Below, in pieces: positions 40,946 through 49,547 of a stretch of 64,000 nucleotides of DNA. A program made the position numbers and the translations under genes. Numbering within the stretch: the stretch's first letter is position 1; every line of letters begins with the position of its first letter. The notes beneath the pieces are model-generated. The model ran no database searches and was not told the origin of the DNA. It saw only the letters and a program-made list of their open reading frames with translations. The stretch is from Actinomycetes bacterium (GTDB taxonomy: Bacteria; Actinomycetota; Actinomycetes; Mycobacteriales; Mycobacteriaceae), in NCBI GenBank assembly GCA_023432405.1, contig JAEYUQ010000029.1, positions 40,141 to 104,140 on the forward strand. Reading direction: 5' to 3'.

Positions 40946-41542
40946 GAAGAGGTATTCATAGCGGGCGGCGCGCTGATATACCTGCAACATCTTCTCCTGG
41001 CGGCGGGGTGAGGCCTCTGCCCAAGCCACATCCGCCACACGCTTCGCTGTGTTGACGGACTCCGCAAAGTTCGGGTCAGAATAGGTGTCTATCCAGGCAG
41101 AATAGGGATTAGGCTGGGCGGCCAGGGTGATGAGCTGTTCGCCCATATAGTGATAAATCCAGAAACAGGGGAGTACTGCCGCAGCTCCCACGGCATAATC
41201 CTGCGCAGCCTCGGCTTTCAGGAAGCTGGTGTAGGCCAAGGTGGTGGGTGCCATCGGCACTGAGGTATCTGCGTTGTAGCTATAGTGCAGTTCCCGTTCG
41301 GTCACAATGCACTCCAGAGCGCTGTTGAGCCAGAACTCCTGCGTCTTATCGTCGGGAGCGTGTGCCGCGAGCGTCGCCAAGGCTCGGCCGTACTCACTGA
41401 GGTAGAGGGAATCCTGAGAGATATAGAAGGCAAACTTCTCTTCGGCCAAGGTTCCGTCTGCCAGGCCGGTAAGAAATGGATGTGAGAGAATCTCGGAGAT
41501 AATGCCCGTAGTGGACTCCCAGGCTTGTTCTGTAAAAGTCAT
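40910..41542 (-). CDS. tenA: TenA family aminopyrimidine aminohydrolase (thiaminase II)
   Basis: About 210 residues with the TenA helical fold: YISQDSLYLSEYGRAL, the active-site Cys in VLPCFWIYHYMG (near 134), and YLFWDAAWRLE at the end. It salvages the thiamine pyrimidine by hydrolysing aminopyrimidines. GGAGG eight bases before ATG 41542 supports that start over GTG 41548, and this ATG overlaps the thiD stop as ATGA. The last residues EAEF are encoded by repeat sequence. It forms a salvage operon with thiD. Confidence 0.92.
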   Translation of the reverse strand: MTFTEQAWESTTGIISEILSHPFLTGLADGTLAEEKFAFYISQDSLYLSEYGRALATLAAHAPDDKTQEFWLNSALECIVTERELHYSYNADTSVPMAPTTLAYTSFLKAEAAQDYAVGAAAVLPCFWIYHYMGEQLITLAAQPNPYSAWIDTYSDPNFAESVNTAKRVADVAWAEASPRRQEKMLQVYQRAARYEYLFWDAAWRLEAEF

Positions 41543-42339
41543 TGCCACTGCCTCCAGAAGTGGTGAGTAGGTCCATGCCCGTGACCCACGCCAAGGACAT
41601 CGGCGTGAGCGATGGCCTGATGAGTGTATTCCTTAGCCCGCTGGACTGCCTCCACCCAGGACTGTGATTGGGGGCGCAGCGCCGCAATCGCGGAACTTAA
41701 GGTGCAGCCGGTGCCGTGGGTGTTGTGAGTGTGACACCTCGGTGAGCTGAAAAGCTGAAAACCCTCCGAGTCTGCATACACATCTGCGGCTTCTTGAGTA
41801 TCCAGATGCCCTGCTTTGAGCAGTACGCGCTGAGCGCCCGCCTGGAGAAGCTGCTCAGCCTGCGTGCGCAGATCATCAACACTACGAGCCGGGGCACTAC
41901 CGAGGAGAGCAGCAGCCTCGGGAACATTCGGCGTTATGAGATTGGCGTGGGGAAGGATCTCGCGCAGAGCTCCTAGAGCGTCATTGTCCAGCAGAGAATC
42001 CCCGGAGGTAGCTACCATGACTGGATCTAGAACGCTGAATTGATCTGCGGACAGAGAAGCCAGAATGTCACCAACGGCCTTGGCGACGTCGCTTGTGGCA
42101 AGCATTCCAACTTTCACCCCGTTGGGAGTGATGTCCTCAGTGAGAGTGTCCCACTGTGCCTGGATGAACTCTGCCGATACTGGCTGGGAGGCGGTGACCC
42201 CGCAGGTATTCTGCGCGGTAAGGGCGGTGACAATCCCCATGCCGTAGGCGCCTAGTGCTGAAAAAGCCTTGAGATCTGCAAGTAAGCCGGCGCCTCCTGA
42301 GGGATCTACACCGGCAAGTGAAACAGCTTTGACTACCAC
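41539..42339 (-). CDS. thiD: Hydroxymethylpyrimidine / phosphomethylpyrimidine kinase
   Basis: About 266 residues: SLAGVDPSGGAGLLADLKAF at the N-terminus, VLDPVMVATSGD, and the anion-hole GTGCTLSSAIAA near the C-terminus. It phosphorylates HMP twice for thiamine synthesis. The open frame reaches 42426, but GTG 42339 with GAAGGAG nine bases upstream fits the family; the longer start would run through a structured leader. It is translationally coupled to tenA. I see no TPP riboswitch, although a hairpin-rich leader is present. Confidence 0.93.
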   Translation of the reverse strand: MVVKAVSLAGVDPSGGAGLLADLKAFSALGAYGMGIVTALTAQNTCGVTASQPVSAEFIQAQWDTLTEDITPNGVKVGMLATSDVAKAVGDILASLSADQFSVLDPVMVATSGDSLLDNDALGALREILPHANLITPNVPEAAALLGSAPARSVDDLRTQAEQLLQAGAQRVLLKAGHLDTQEAADVYADSEGFQLFSSPRCHTHNTHGTGCTLSSAIAALRPQSQSWVEAVQRAKEYTHQAIAHADVLGVGHGHGPTHHFWRQWQ

Positions 42340-42354
42340 AATGACAACTCCTTC

Positions 42355-42409
42355 GCGCACCCTTGGTTTGTCTTTCCTCTTTTCGAGGTGCTGTGAGAAG
42401 GGTGTGCGC
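42355..42409 (-). promoter_or_regulatory. Structured leader upstream of thiD-tenA
   Basis: On the minus strand, GCGCACACCCTT pairs with AAGGGTGCGC (10 bp with a 2-nt bulge), enclosing a smaller CCTC-GAAAA-GAGG hairpin. The ribosome site GAAGGAG begins at the foot of the outer stem. It lacks recognisable TPP riboswitch parts. It could be a translational control element. Confidence 0.45.
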
Positions 42410-42453
42410 TTCTTCAGACTAGTCACTTCTGCCTATGTGTTCCTATAGAGGTG

Positions 42454-42494
42454 AGAAGACCTCCCCTCGGGGCAGCTGAGAGGGGAGGTCTTCT
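42454..42494. terminator. 15-bp perfect hairpin after the Ltp-domain gene
   Basis: AGAAGACCTCCCCTC (42454-42468) and GAGGGGAGGTCTTCT (42480-42494) form a perfect stem with an 11-nt loop. It follows the minus-strand gene ending at 42547 and is probably its terminator. Confidence 0.7.
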
Positions 42495-42546
42495 GGGGAG
42501 TATTCGTGTGGTGCCTGCTGAGACAGGGCCCCACAATGCTGAGGTG

Positions 42547-43434
42547 TTAGGGAATCTGGTTCAGATTATCTACAGCAAACTGTGCCTGTTCTTCGGTAAA
42601 ACCAATATCGGCAGACACGAGGTAGTCATGAACTCCCTCTGCGGGGACCCCATCGTTGGCAATAGCGTCGTGGGCTGCGGCGAGTGCAACGCCATTCCAA
42701 TTGACCGGCCCTAAAGAGTCAAGTGCTGTTTGTGCCTCAGCAGGGCTTGCATGAGTGACCTCAGAGTTTGTCAGAATCTGAATCACCCGTGCAGCGGAGA
42801 AATGCCAGTTGTTGACGTACACATCTGCCATCTTGGAGAGCATCTCAGCGCCCACGGAGGGTGTGGATGCCGCGGCTTCAGCAATGGTAGCAACGGGATC
42901 TGTGGACAACTGCACCGAGGGGATGGTGGATACATCCACCGGCTGTACTGTGGTGGTTTTATCCGGCTGAACGGTGCTATCGTCACCCAGCGATAATGCT
43001 CCAACAGCAAGACCGCCCGCGATGAGCGCAATTCCAGCCACAATGGCATAGGTTTTGGGCCCACCCTGGAACAGGGAGGTCAGTGTGGCGTGTGAGAATA
43101 AACCGTTGCCAGAATGCTTATTCTGCTCAGCATCCATCTCCGGCTGATCCTCGTACGCGCCGGAGAAGCCACTCGAAGAGTAGCGCTTTGCGGAGAAACC
43201 ACCTTGCCCTGTGCGTGGGAAAAGTCCCGTCTTGGCGTTGGCAAGGGCGATGGCATCTGCACCTGGATTGTTGCTGAAAGTTGGCCTGTTGAAGCCGGTG
43301 GAATAGTCCTTGGGCGCTTGGTAGGCAGGCGACACATAGCCAGTGCGTGACTTCGTTGCCACATTGCCCGCAGGTGCCTGATAGCTCAGCGGAGCAAAGG
43401 GGCCGCTGGGCGGCTGGTATGACGTGGTGTTCAT
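42547..43434 (-). CDS. Membrane-anchored protein with Ltp-type repeats
   Basis: About 295 residues. The N-terminal 115 residues are Pro/Ser/Tyr/Gly-rich and cytoplasmic (SYQPPSGPFAPLSYQAPAG). A single membrane helix follows (YAIVAGIALIAGGLAVGALSL, about 125-145), then a Thr/Val-rich linker and, outside, two helical Ltp-like repeats (HFSAARVIQILTN and FTEEQAQFAVDNL) of the kind found in phage-encoded superinfection-exclusion and actinobacterial surface lipoproteins. AGGAG before ATG 43434 is preferred over the start at 43458. Its role is unknown. The upstream region holds CTTAAGA(A)TTGT boxes. Confidence 0.75.
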   Translation of the reverse strand: MNTTSYQPPSGPFAPLSYQAPAGNVATKSRTGYVSPAYQAPKDYSTGFNRPTFSNNPGADAIALANAKTGLFPRTGQGGFSAKRYSSSGFSGAYEDQPEMDAEQNKHSGNGLFSHATLTSLFQGGPKTYAIVAGIALIAGGLAVGALSLGDDSTVQPDKTTTVQPVDVSTIPSVQLSTDPVATIAEAAASTPSVGAEMLSKMADVYVNNWHFSAARVIQILTNSEVTHASPAEAQTALDSLGPVNWNGVALAAAHDAIANDGVPAEGVHDYLVSADIGFTEEQAQFAVDNLNQIP

Positions 43435-43643
43435 AAGAAGCTCCTGCCTAGTCCTCACACAGTGTTGTCAGAAACATACTGATGTAACAGTTTTAACATG
43501 GGGCTCAGTAAGTTATCTGTAGCACAAGGGCGTGTCTTAAGAATTGTCACACTATTTCCATAAGGCACACTGCTTAAGATTGTTCACTCCTGTGCTGATG
43601 CTCAGCTGCTGCTGTCTTAGGCACTAGGGCGCAGCTCTCAGTT
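43435..43643. promoter_or_regulatory. AT-rich region with repeated CTTAAGA motifs
   Basis: Between the Ltp-domain gene start and the luxS end. TCTTAAGAATTGTCAC (near 43534) and GCTTAAGATTGTTCAC (near 43571) are related direct repeats about 37 bp apart. The CTTAAGAA core also occurs upstream of the CAP gene. TGTAACAGTTTTAACATG lies nearer the gene. Confidence 0.45.
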
Positions 43644-44114
43644 CTATTTCTCACCCTGCGCCATGACAGTGCTCCACTCCGTGCGGTGCGAAAGCATCTC
43701 GCGGGCGGCACGTTGTGCTCCTTCTAAGGAATGGGATGCCCCCCAACCGCACTGGACCTCATTGGCGGCCGGAACCTCGGTGAGTTGAAGAATGTCCTGA
43801 AGGGTTTGTGCAACCAGCTCCGCAGTGCCAGGCACATCAGGCTCGCTTGCTCGCAGTAAATAAAAGCCGGTCTGGCAGCCCATCGGGCTGAAATCAATGA
43901 TGTCCTCAGCATGATTGCGCACACACTCTGCAAACGAGTGTTCCAGAGAGTGAACTGTTTTCATGTCTAGATGGTTTTCATTAGGCTGGCAAAAACGCAG
44001 ATCATACTTGGTTAAGGTATCTCCCTGTGGCAGATGTTTGACATCGGCAACCCGTATAAAAGGAGCAGCCACCTTGGTGTGATCCAGGTTGAAGGACTCT
44101 ACATTCATCTTCAT
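43644..44114 (-). CDS. luxS: S-ribosylhomocysteine lyase LuxS
   Basis: About 156 residues. The zinc site is HSLEH plus the later Cys in VQCGWGASHSLEGA, and FSPMGCQTGFYL carries the catalytic Cys. It cleaves S-ribosylhomocysteine to homocysteine and the AI-2 precursor, in the activated methyl cycle. ATG 44114 follows TATGCT by six bases, suggesting a leaderless transcript; ATG 44108 and a longer frame to 44156 are alternatives. It diverges from nadD in a very small gap. LuxS is patchy in actinobacteria. Confidence 0.94.
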   Translation of the reverse strand: MKMNVESFNLDHTKVAAPFIRVADVKHLPQGDTLTKYDLRFCQPNENHLDMKTVHSLEHSFAECVRNHAEDIIDFSPMGCQTGFYLLRASEPDVPGTAELVAQTLQDILQLTEVPAANEVQCGWGASHSLEGAQRAAREMLSHRTEWSTVMAQGEK

Positions 44115-44137
44115 GTGCTCAGCATAATGGGGACGAG

Positions 44138-44143
44138 TACTAT
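44138..44143 (+). promoter_or_regulatory. -10 element for a leaderless nadD transcript
   Basis: TACTAT ends six bases before the nadD ATG at 44150, with no ribosome-binding site. On the other strand TATGCT is placed in the same way before luxS, so the two leaderless promoters overlap back to back. Confidence 0.45.
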
Positions 44144-44149
44144 CCAAGC

Positions 44150-44821
44150 ATGGCAACTCCCCAGCGGATCGGTATTATGGGCGGCACTTTTGATCCCATT
44201 CACCACGGTCACCTTGTGGCAGCAAGCGAAGTTCAGGATCTCTATGGTCTGGACATCGTTATTTTTGTGCCCACTGGGCACCCCTGGCAGAAAGCTGAGC
44301 GACGAGTCTCTGCTGCAGAGGATCGCTACCTTATGACGGTGATTGCCACCGCCTCTAACCCCCGTTTTGTGGTTTCTCGAGTGGATATTGATCGAGGTGG
44401 CCCCACCTACACTGTGGACACCATCCGAGACATCAGCGCGCAATTTCCCGGCGCAGAGTTGTTTTTTATCACGGGTGCAGATGCCTTGGCTTCCATTGCC
44501 ACCTGGCGAGATTGGGAAAGTATGTTAGACATGGCACATTTTGTGGGTGTGACTCGTCCGGGTTATGTTTTGGATGCAGATTTCATCCCGAAAACGCATC
44601 ACGGGAATGTGTCTCTCCTTGATATTCCCGCTATGGCAATCTCTTCCACTGATTGTCGGCGCCGTGCGGAACACAACCGTCCCGTGTGGTACTTGGTGCC
44701 CGATGGTGTGGTGCAATATATCCAGAAGCGGGGTTTGTACCGTCCAGAGGGTGCTGTTCCCGCAGGCGGTACAACTGCTCAACCGGCGAACATTGCTCAA
44801 GCACTGGGTAATGTCCAATAA
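44150..44821 (+). CDS. nadD: Nicotinate-nucleotide adenylyltransferase
   Basis: 223 residues with the nucleotidyltransferase GGTFDPIHHGHL signature (HxGH, near 10-21) and the SSTDCRRRAEHNRPVWYLVP end (SxTxxR). It makes nicotinate adenine dinucleotide for NAD synthesis. A Gly/Ala-rich tail of about 25 residues follows. rsfS begins 51 bp downstream, as in related genomes. Confidence 0.95.
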   Translation: MATPQRIGIMGGTFDPIHHGHLVAASEVQDLYGLDIVIFVPTGHPWQKAERRVSAAEDRYLMTVIATASNPRFVVSRVDIDRGGPTYTVDTIRDISAQFPGAELFFITGADALASIATWRDWESMLDMAHFVGVTRPGYVLDADFIPKTHHGNVSLLDIPAMAISSTDCRRRAEHNRPVWYLVPDGVVQYIQKRGLYRPEGAVPAGGTTAQPANIAQALGNVQ

Positions 44822-44872
44822 GTACATACGTGTTCATTCCCAGAAATTCAGTTCAACCAGCAAAGGAATCCT

Positions 44873-45337
44873 GTGACTGTCACTGATCAGGCAAAGCAAG
44901 TAGCAACACTGGCCGCCCAGGCTGCCGCAGAGAAGAAAGCGGACAACATCATCGCTCTTGATGTCTCTGATGTCTTGGCTATCACCGATGTCTTTCTCAT
45001 TGCCTCTGCCGATAATGAGCGTCAGGTGCGTGCCATCTGTGAGGAGATTGAAGACAAGCTCAGTGAAACCGGACTGGAGCCGCGGCGTCGAGAAGGAAAT
45101 AGAGAATTCCGCTGGGTCCTGCTGGATTATGGCTCTGCTGTTATCCATGTTCAACGAGCACAGGAGCGTGAATTTTACGGCCTGGACAGGCTGTACCGGG
45201 ATTGCTCCGCTCTAGAGCTGGAGGGGATTCCTGAACCCGAGCGCCCTGGGGATTTCCCTGACGACGCCCGCTCAGCTCGCTCTATTGAGGATCTTCCTCT
45301 GGCTGCGTCCATCCCGGATGACGATGATGAGTGGTAA
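44873..45337 (+). CDS. rsfS: Ribosomal silencing factor RsfS
   Basis: 154 residues. The RsfS/Iojap domain fills about 1-118 (ALDVSDVLAITDVFLIAS, WVLLDYGSAVIHV). It binds L14 and blocks subunit joining under starvation. The start is GTG at 44873. An acidic C-terminal tail of about 35 residues ending DDDDEW is longer than in E. coli but seen in actinobacteria. It is cotranscribed with nadD and probably degV. Confidence 0.95.
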   Translation: MTVTDQAKQVATLAAQAAAEKKADNIIALDVSDVLAITDVFLIASADNERQVRAICEEIEDKLSETGLEPRRREGNREFRWVLLDYGSAVIHVQRAQEREFYGLDRLYRDCSALELEGIPEPERPGDFPDDARSARSIEDLPLAASIPDDDDEW

Positions 45338-45379
45338 GCCGGTGTTACCTCCGCGTGCTTGGTTGAGGGGGTAAGGGCG

Positions 45380-46222
45380 ATGACTGTTGCCGTTGTGGCT
45401 GATTCCGCGTGTGGACTCAGTACTGAGGAGCCCTTAGCGCGAGGTGTTGCGGTGGTGCCCCTCCATGTAGTTCCGGGAGATGACCATGAGACCACCTCTG
45501 GGGTGTCTGCCTTAGAGCTGGCGGCGGCTTATTCCAGACATCTTGCTTTGGGCGGAGATGATGGTGTGGTAGCCCTGCCCCTCTCCAAGGAACTCTCAGG
45601 AACATGGGCGTCAGCTGTGATGGCTGCTGGTGTGTTTGATACTCAGGTGAAGGTGGTGGACACCGATTCCGTAGGCATGGCTCTGGGCTGTGCCAGTGCG
45701 GTGGCGGCTGCCTTGGCAGAGGATGGAGCCAGTGTGGAGGAGTGCTACAGCGCAGCTGTTGATTGTATGGCTCACTCAGACAGTTGGTTGTATGTGCATA
45801 AGGTGGATGATCTTCGCCGTTCAGGGCGCCTGACCAAGGGAATGATTATCTCCACGGCGTTGGTGGTGCGCCCCATTGTCAAGTTGCACGAAGGGCGTTT
45901 AGAACTGGCGGGGAAAACACGCACTCGGGCCAAGGGAATGCAAAAGCTCAGTGACTTTATTGTGAATAGGGTTCATGAAGCGGGGGATGAACCTGTGTTC
46001 TTGTCTCTCCAGGAATCAGATGCTGTCACTGCTGCGAATGAATTGCGAACTCTTCTCGAGGGGCAGCTAGCAGAGGGCTCCATTGTGGATGTCAGACCGA
46101 TGTCCCCAGCATTGGCTGTTCATACTGGTGCTGGTGCGCTTGGAGTGACCTTGGTGACGGGTTCTCCACAGGTAGATGTTTTACGTAAACGTTATGCACA
46201 GGGCGTAGATCACATTTCATAA
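45380..46222 (+). CDS. DegV family protein
   Basis: 280 residues starting MTVAVVADSACGLS, with the fatty-acid-binding DegV fold: PLSKELSGTWASA, VVDTDSVGMALG and the DDLRRSGRLTKG loop. DegV proteins bind fatty acids and in some bacteria supply a fatty-acid kinase (FakB role). The frame opens at 45359 but ATG 45380 has GTAAGGG upstream. In several corynebacteria a phosphoglycerate mutase gene stands between rsfS and degV; it is absent here. It leads into comEA. Confidence 0.9.
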   Translation: MTVAVVADSACGLSTEEPLARGVAVVPLHVVPGDDHETTSGVSALELAAAYSRHLALGGDDGVVALPLSKELSGTWASAVMAAGVFDTQVKVVDTDSVGMALGCASAVAAALAEDGASVEECYSAAVDCMAHSDSWLYVHKVDDLRRSGRLTKGMIISTALVVRPIVKLHEGRLELAGKTRTRAKGMQKLSDFIVNRVHEAGDEPVFLSLQESDAVTAANELRTLLEGQLAEGSIVDVRPMSPALAVHTGAGALGVTLVTGSPQVDVLRKRYAQGVDHIS

Positions 46223-46254
46223 CGCCTTCCGGATTCTTTCCTAGCATCAACGCC

Positions 46255-47109
46255 ATGCTCAGTTTCATGGGGGAATTCGCGTCACGTCGTATGCCTGCAG
46301 TACAGCCATTAGGAAATGCGGTGAAGCGACGTCTAGCTGATCTGACTCGTCCGCTGGGTACTGAGGACATGATGCCGGTAGAGTACCCCAGGCCACGGTT
46401 GGCCATCACGCTCAAGGATGCAGTTGGTGTCCTTGCTGCACTGTTTCTGTTTCTTGGACTGTGGTTGGTTATTCAGCGTCCGTGGGAGTCTGTGCAGTCT
46501 GCACCTGATCTGTCTGCCTTTAGTGAATACGGATACACAGAGGTCAGTGCTCTAGGGCAATCGAGTGGCCCGTCGTCTAGTGCTCAGCCCTCAAGCCCGG
46601 GGGAGGTGGTGGTGGCAGTGGTGGGCGCAGTACATCACGCGGGACTTTTAACCTTAGCTCCTGGGGCGCGAGTGGCTGATGCTTTGGAGCGCGCTGAGCT
46701 ATCTCCTGAAGCCCGCATAGAAGCGGTGAATCTTGCAGAAAAAGTTCAGGACGGGCAACAAATCCTCGTGCCCTCGGCGGGCCAGGAGGTGCCAGAGGCG
46801 CCGCAGAATCCTCATGCCTCCGCAGAAGGCACCTCCTTTGAGGTTCTCAGTTCAGTGGGAGGTGCTTCCGCAGGGTTAGGTGCTGGGCATAAGGAAGGAG
46901 GTACTTCGAGGGGAGGGACCCTTATTTCTCTTAATAGTGCGAGTGCTGCACAGCTGGAGCAACTGCCTGGAGTAGGGGCAAAAACAGCCGCGGCAATTAT
47001 CGAGTATCGGAGCACTCACGGCCCGTTTACGGATATAGCGCAATTAGAGGAGGTCAAGGGGATAGGACCTGTCAAGGCAGAAGCCATAAAAGATGCTGTC
47101 AGTTTGTAG
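46255..47109 (+). CDS. comEA: ComEA-like DNA-binding competence protein
   Basis: 284 residues. An N-terminal cytoplasmic stretch, one membrane helix (LKDAVGVLAALFLFLGLWLV, about 60-80), an SLBB-type domain (VVVAVVGAVHHAGLLTL, about 118-175), a Gly/Ser linker and a helix-hairpin-helix DNA-binding domain at the C-terminus (SAAQLEQLPGVGAKTAAAI and VKGIGPVKAEAI). It presents extracellular DNA to ComEC. comEC follows after about 120 bp. Competence in this lineage is unproven; the genes are conserved regardless. Confidence 0.93.
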   Translation: MLSFMGEFASRRMPAVQPLGNAVKRRLADLTRPLGTEDMMPVEYPRPRLAITLKDAVGVLAALFLFLGLWLVIQRPWESVQSAPDLSAFSEYGYTEVSALGQSSGPSSSAQPSSPGEVVVAVVGAVHHAGLLTLAPGARVADALERAELSPEARIEAVNLAEKVQDGQQILVPSAGQEVPEAPQNPHASAEGTSFEVLSSVGGASAGLGAGHKEGGTSRGGTLISLNSASAAQLEQLPGVGAKTAAAIIEYRSTHGPFTDIAQLEEVKGIGPVKAEAIKDAVSL

Positions 47110-47228
47110 ATGCGGGGATGGTCTGCCTGGTGGTGGCTACAGCGTTTACTAGGAGGCGGTGTGTCTATGTGGGGGCTCGTAGCCACAGCCAAAAGCCACT
47201 GTGACGGCTGAACACACACAAGGGGGAT

Positions 47229-48614
47229 ATGTCCATGTTTGAGTTGAGGTGGGCTCCTAGCGCCGTGCTTGTCTGGGTAGTGTCTTTCCTCATTCTTCAG
47301 CGGCACCCGCTGTGGGCGGCTGTGTGCGCAGGAGTCATTCTTGCAGGATTGCTGGTGGTCCGATTATGGGGTCAGACTGTTGTGTGCGCCTCCACGGGCG
47401 CCACAGCGGCAGTAAGAGCGTGGTGGGACTTCCAGCAAGCCGAGCATTTCACCTTCCACTCCCCACAGCTAGCAGAAGTCATTTCTGATATCACGCCGAC
47501 GAGTCAGGGATCCTGGTACTTCCGCGCGCGCCTAGAAGGATATCCGTCTGACTGCTCAGTTTTCCTTGAGGAGGCTTCTCAGCTCTCCTTGGGATCACGT
47601 GTTGCCTTGTCAGGGACCTTTCGTGAGGGAATTATCAATGCCCAGTCAGTGAGTCTTATTACCTCTCCTGGTAGCAATGTTCGCAGTATTTTCCGAGAAG
47701 CAGCGTCCACTCAACCTCTCCTTCCCGGCATGGTCCTGGGGGATACCTCCCTCTTTACCCCTGAACTGCGAGACGCTTTCCGAGTGGCGGGGCTCTCCCA
47801 TCTCACCGCAGTCAGTGGGGCCAATGTGGCAATTGTCACTACCACGGTGGTCCTGCTCCTGCGCCTTATCGGTTGTGGGCCGCGAATTCAAGCCTGGTCA
47901 GCCATGCTTGCGCTCTGTGGATTTGTCATGCTTGTAGGTCCTGAACCCAGTGTTGTGCGCGCCGGAGTGATGGGAATGATAGGCCTGATGGCAGTGCTGA
48001 ACTCATCTCGGATGGAACCGCTGCACGCGCTCACGCTTTCCATTGTGGGACTTGTTATGTGGAATCCACAGCTAGCCATCCAGTTTGGGTTTGCACTATC
48101 TGTGGCAGCCACCGCTGGAATCATTGCATTCAGTCCACTGATATGTACCTTACTTGCTCGAAGTCTGCCTAGAGTCTGCGCACGTTTACCAGGTGTTGTT
48201 GTGCGCGCCGTCTCAGTGGCTTTTGCTGCTGAGGCCATAACCATGCCCATTATTGCTCTTATGGCCGGGCGGGTGTCATCCCTCTCAGTGGTCGCAAATC
48301 TGTTGGTGGCGCCGGTTGTGGCACCTATCACCGTTTTGGGTCTCATGTCTGTAGGCTGCGCCCTTGCAGGGTGCGAGCAACCTATCCTGTGGGTGTTACA
48401 ACCTTTCACCTGGTGGATTGAGTGGGTTGCACGGGGCGTCGCCACGCTTCCCTTTGCCACTGTGTCGGCTGAAGGGTGGGAGGCTATTGCGTGGATCCTT
48501 GTGGGATGGGGCTGGGTTATAGCCGCTGGTGTGGCACGATGGAGCCATGACCGTAGCACCAGTGCATCTGATTGTGGGGCCGGAAGAATTTCTGGCGGAG
48601 CGGGTTCGCGATGA
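47229..48614 (+). CDS. comEC: ComEC/Rec2-family DNA-uptake channel, without metallo-beta-lactamase domain
   Basis: 461 residues with an N-terminal OB-like part (SQGSWYFRARLEG) and the Competence domain of about seven helices, including HLTAVSGANVAIVTT. The C-terminal metallo-beta-lactamase-like domain of longer ComEC proteins is missing, as in some other actinobacteria. It would carry single-stranded DNA across the membrane with ComEA. The start is ATG 47229 or 47235. Its last 68 bases overlap the holA reading frame. Confidence 0.92.
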   Translation: MSMFELRWAPSAVLVWVVSFLILQRHPLWAAVCAGVILAGLLVVRLWGQTVVCASTGATAAVRAWWDFQQAEHFTFHSPQLAEVISDITPTSQGSWYFRARLEGYPSDCSVFLEEASQLSLGSRVALSGTFREGIINAQSVSLITSPGSNVRSIFREAASTQPLLPGMVLGDTSLFTPELRDAFRVAGLSHLTAVSGANVAIVTTTVVLLLRLIGCGPRIQAWSAMLALCGFVMLVGPEPSVVRAGVMGMIGLMAVLNSSRMEPLHALTLSIVGLVMWNPQLAIQFGFALSVAATAGIIAFSPLICTLLARSLPRVCARLPGVVVRAVSVAFAAEAITMPIIALMAGRVSSLSVVANLLVAPVVAPITVLGLMSVGCALAGCEQPILWVLQPFTWWIEWVARGVATLPFATVSAEGWEAIAWILVGWGWVIAAGVARWSHDRSTSASDCGAGRISGGAGSR

Positions 48615-49512
48615 GATCATTGCTCAGGTGAAAGCGGGTTCCGAGGGCAGCGCAATCTCTGATATACCCGTGACCTCTGTGCGAGCGGGGGATATAGATC
48701 AGGCGGAACTTCTGGAACTTCTCAGCCCCTCGCTTTTCGCCGAAGATAGGGTAGTAGTTCTCAACGACATGGCTGAGGCAGGAAAAGAACCAGCTCAGTT
48801 GGTGCTTGAGGCTGCCGTCAACCCTGCGCCAGGGATTGTCCTCATTATTCTTCACTCCGGTGGAGGACGCACCAAGACTCTGATTCCTAAGCTCAAGAAC
48901 ATCGCTGAGGTCCATGAAGTTAAGCAGATTGGTGTTCGGGAGCGACCTCAGTGGGTAAGACAGGAGTTTTACCGGCATGGGGTACGTGCCACTCCTGAAG
49001 TGGTTAGAGCTGTGCTGCAGTCAGTGGGCTCAGACACCCGTGAGCTGGCAACTGCCATTAGTCAGCTGGTGGCAGACACGGGAGGGCAGGTTACCGAGGA
49101 CAAAGTACATGAGTACTACGTCGGGGTGGCTGAAGTCTCAGGGTTTGATATTGCTGAGTTAGCAGTGTCGGGCAGAACTGCACAAGCGGTGGCAAATACT
49201 CGGCGTGCGCTTCAACTTGGCATTTCTCCGGTGGCTTTGACGGCTGCTTTAGCAAGCAAAATGGGAGGAATCGCCCGGCTGTACTCACTGCGTGGGCGCG
49301 TGGATTCTTACAGTCTTGCAGCAGAGCTCAAGATGCCACCGTTTGCTGTTGATAAGTTGCTGAAAATCGCACGCCAGTGGAATCCTCAAGCAATCAGCCA
49401 AGCTGTGATTCTCATTGCCGAGCTTGATGCGGCTGTCAAAGGCCAGGGCGGGGACCCGCACTACGCTGTGGAAACCGGCGTGCGAAAAATAGCTGAATTA
49501 GCTAGCCAATGA
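48547..49512 (+). CDS. holA: DNA polymerase III subunit delta
   Basis: About 321 residues starting MTVAPVHLIVGPEEFLAER, with the clamp-loader delta fold: GGGRTKTLIPKLKN (degenerate P-loop area) and C-terminal helices with RRALQLGISPVALTAALASK. It opens the sliding clamp. A GTG at 48529 is in frame, but homology begins at ATG 48547. It overlaps the comEC end by 68 bp, so it is likely cotranscribed and coupled. Confidence 0.93.
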   Translation: MTVAPVHLIVGPEEFLAERVRDEIIAQVKAGSEGSAISDIPVTSVRAGDIDQAELLELLSPSLFAEDRVVVLNDMAEAGKEPAQLVLEAAVNPAPGIVLIILHSGGGRTKTLIPKLKNIAEVHEVKQIGVRERPQWVRQEFYRHGVRATPEVVRAVLQSVGSDTRELATAISQLVADTGGQVTEDKVHEYYVGVAEVSGFDIAELAVSGRTAQAVANTRRALQLGISPVALTAALASKMGGIARLYSLRGRVDSYSLAAELKMPPFAVDKLLKIARQWNPQAISQAVILIAELDAAVKGQGGDPHYAVETGVRKIAELASQ

Positions 49513-49547
49513 GTGCTTGCAGACCTTGTGGATTCGAGAGTGCTGGG

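Noticed and set aside
42410..42450. TPP riboswitch upstream of thiD
   Set aside because: The conserved riboswitch elements are absent; only a simple hairpin leader is seen.
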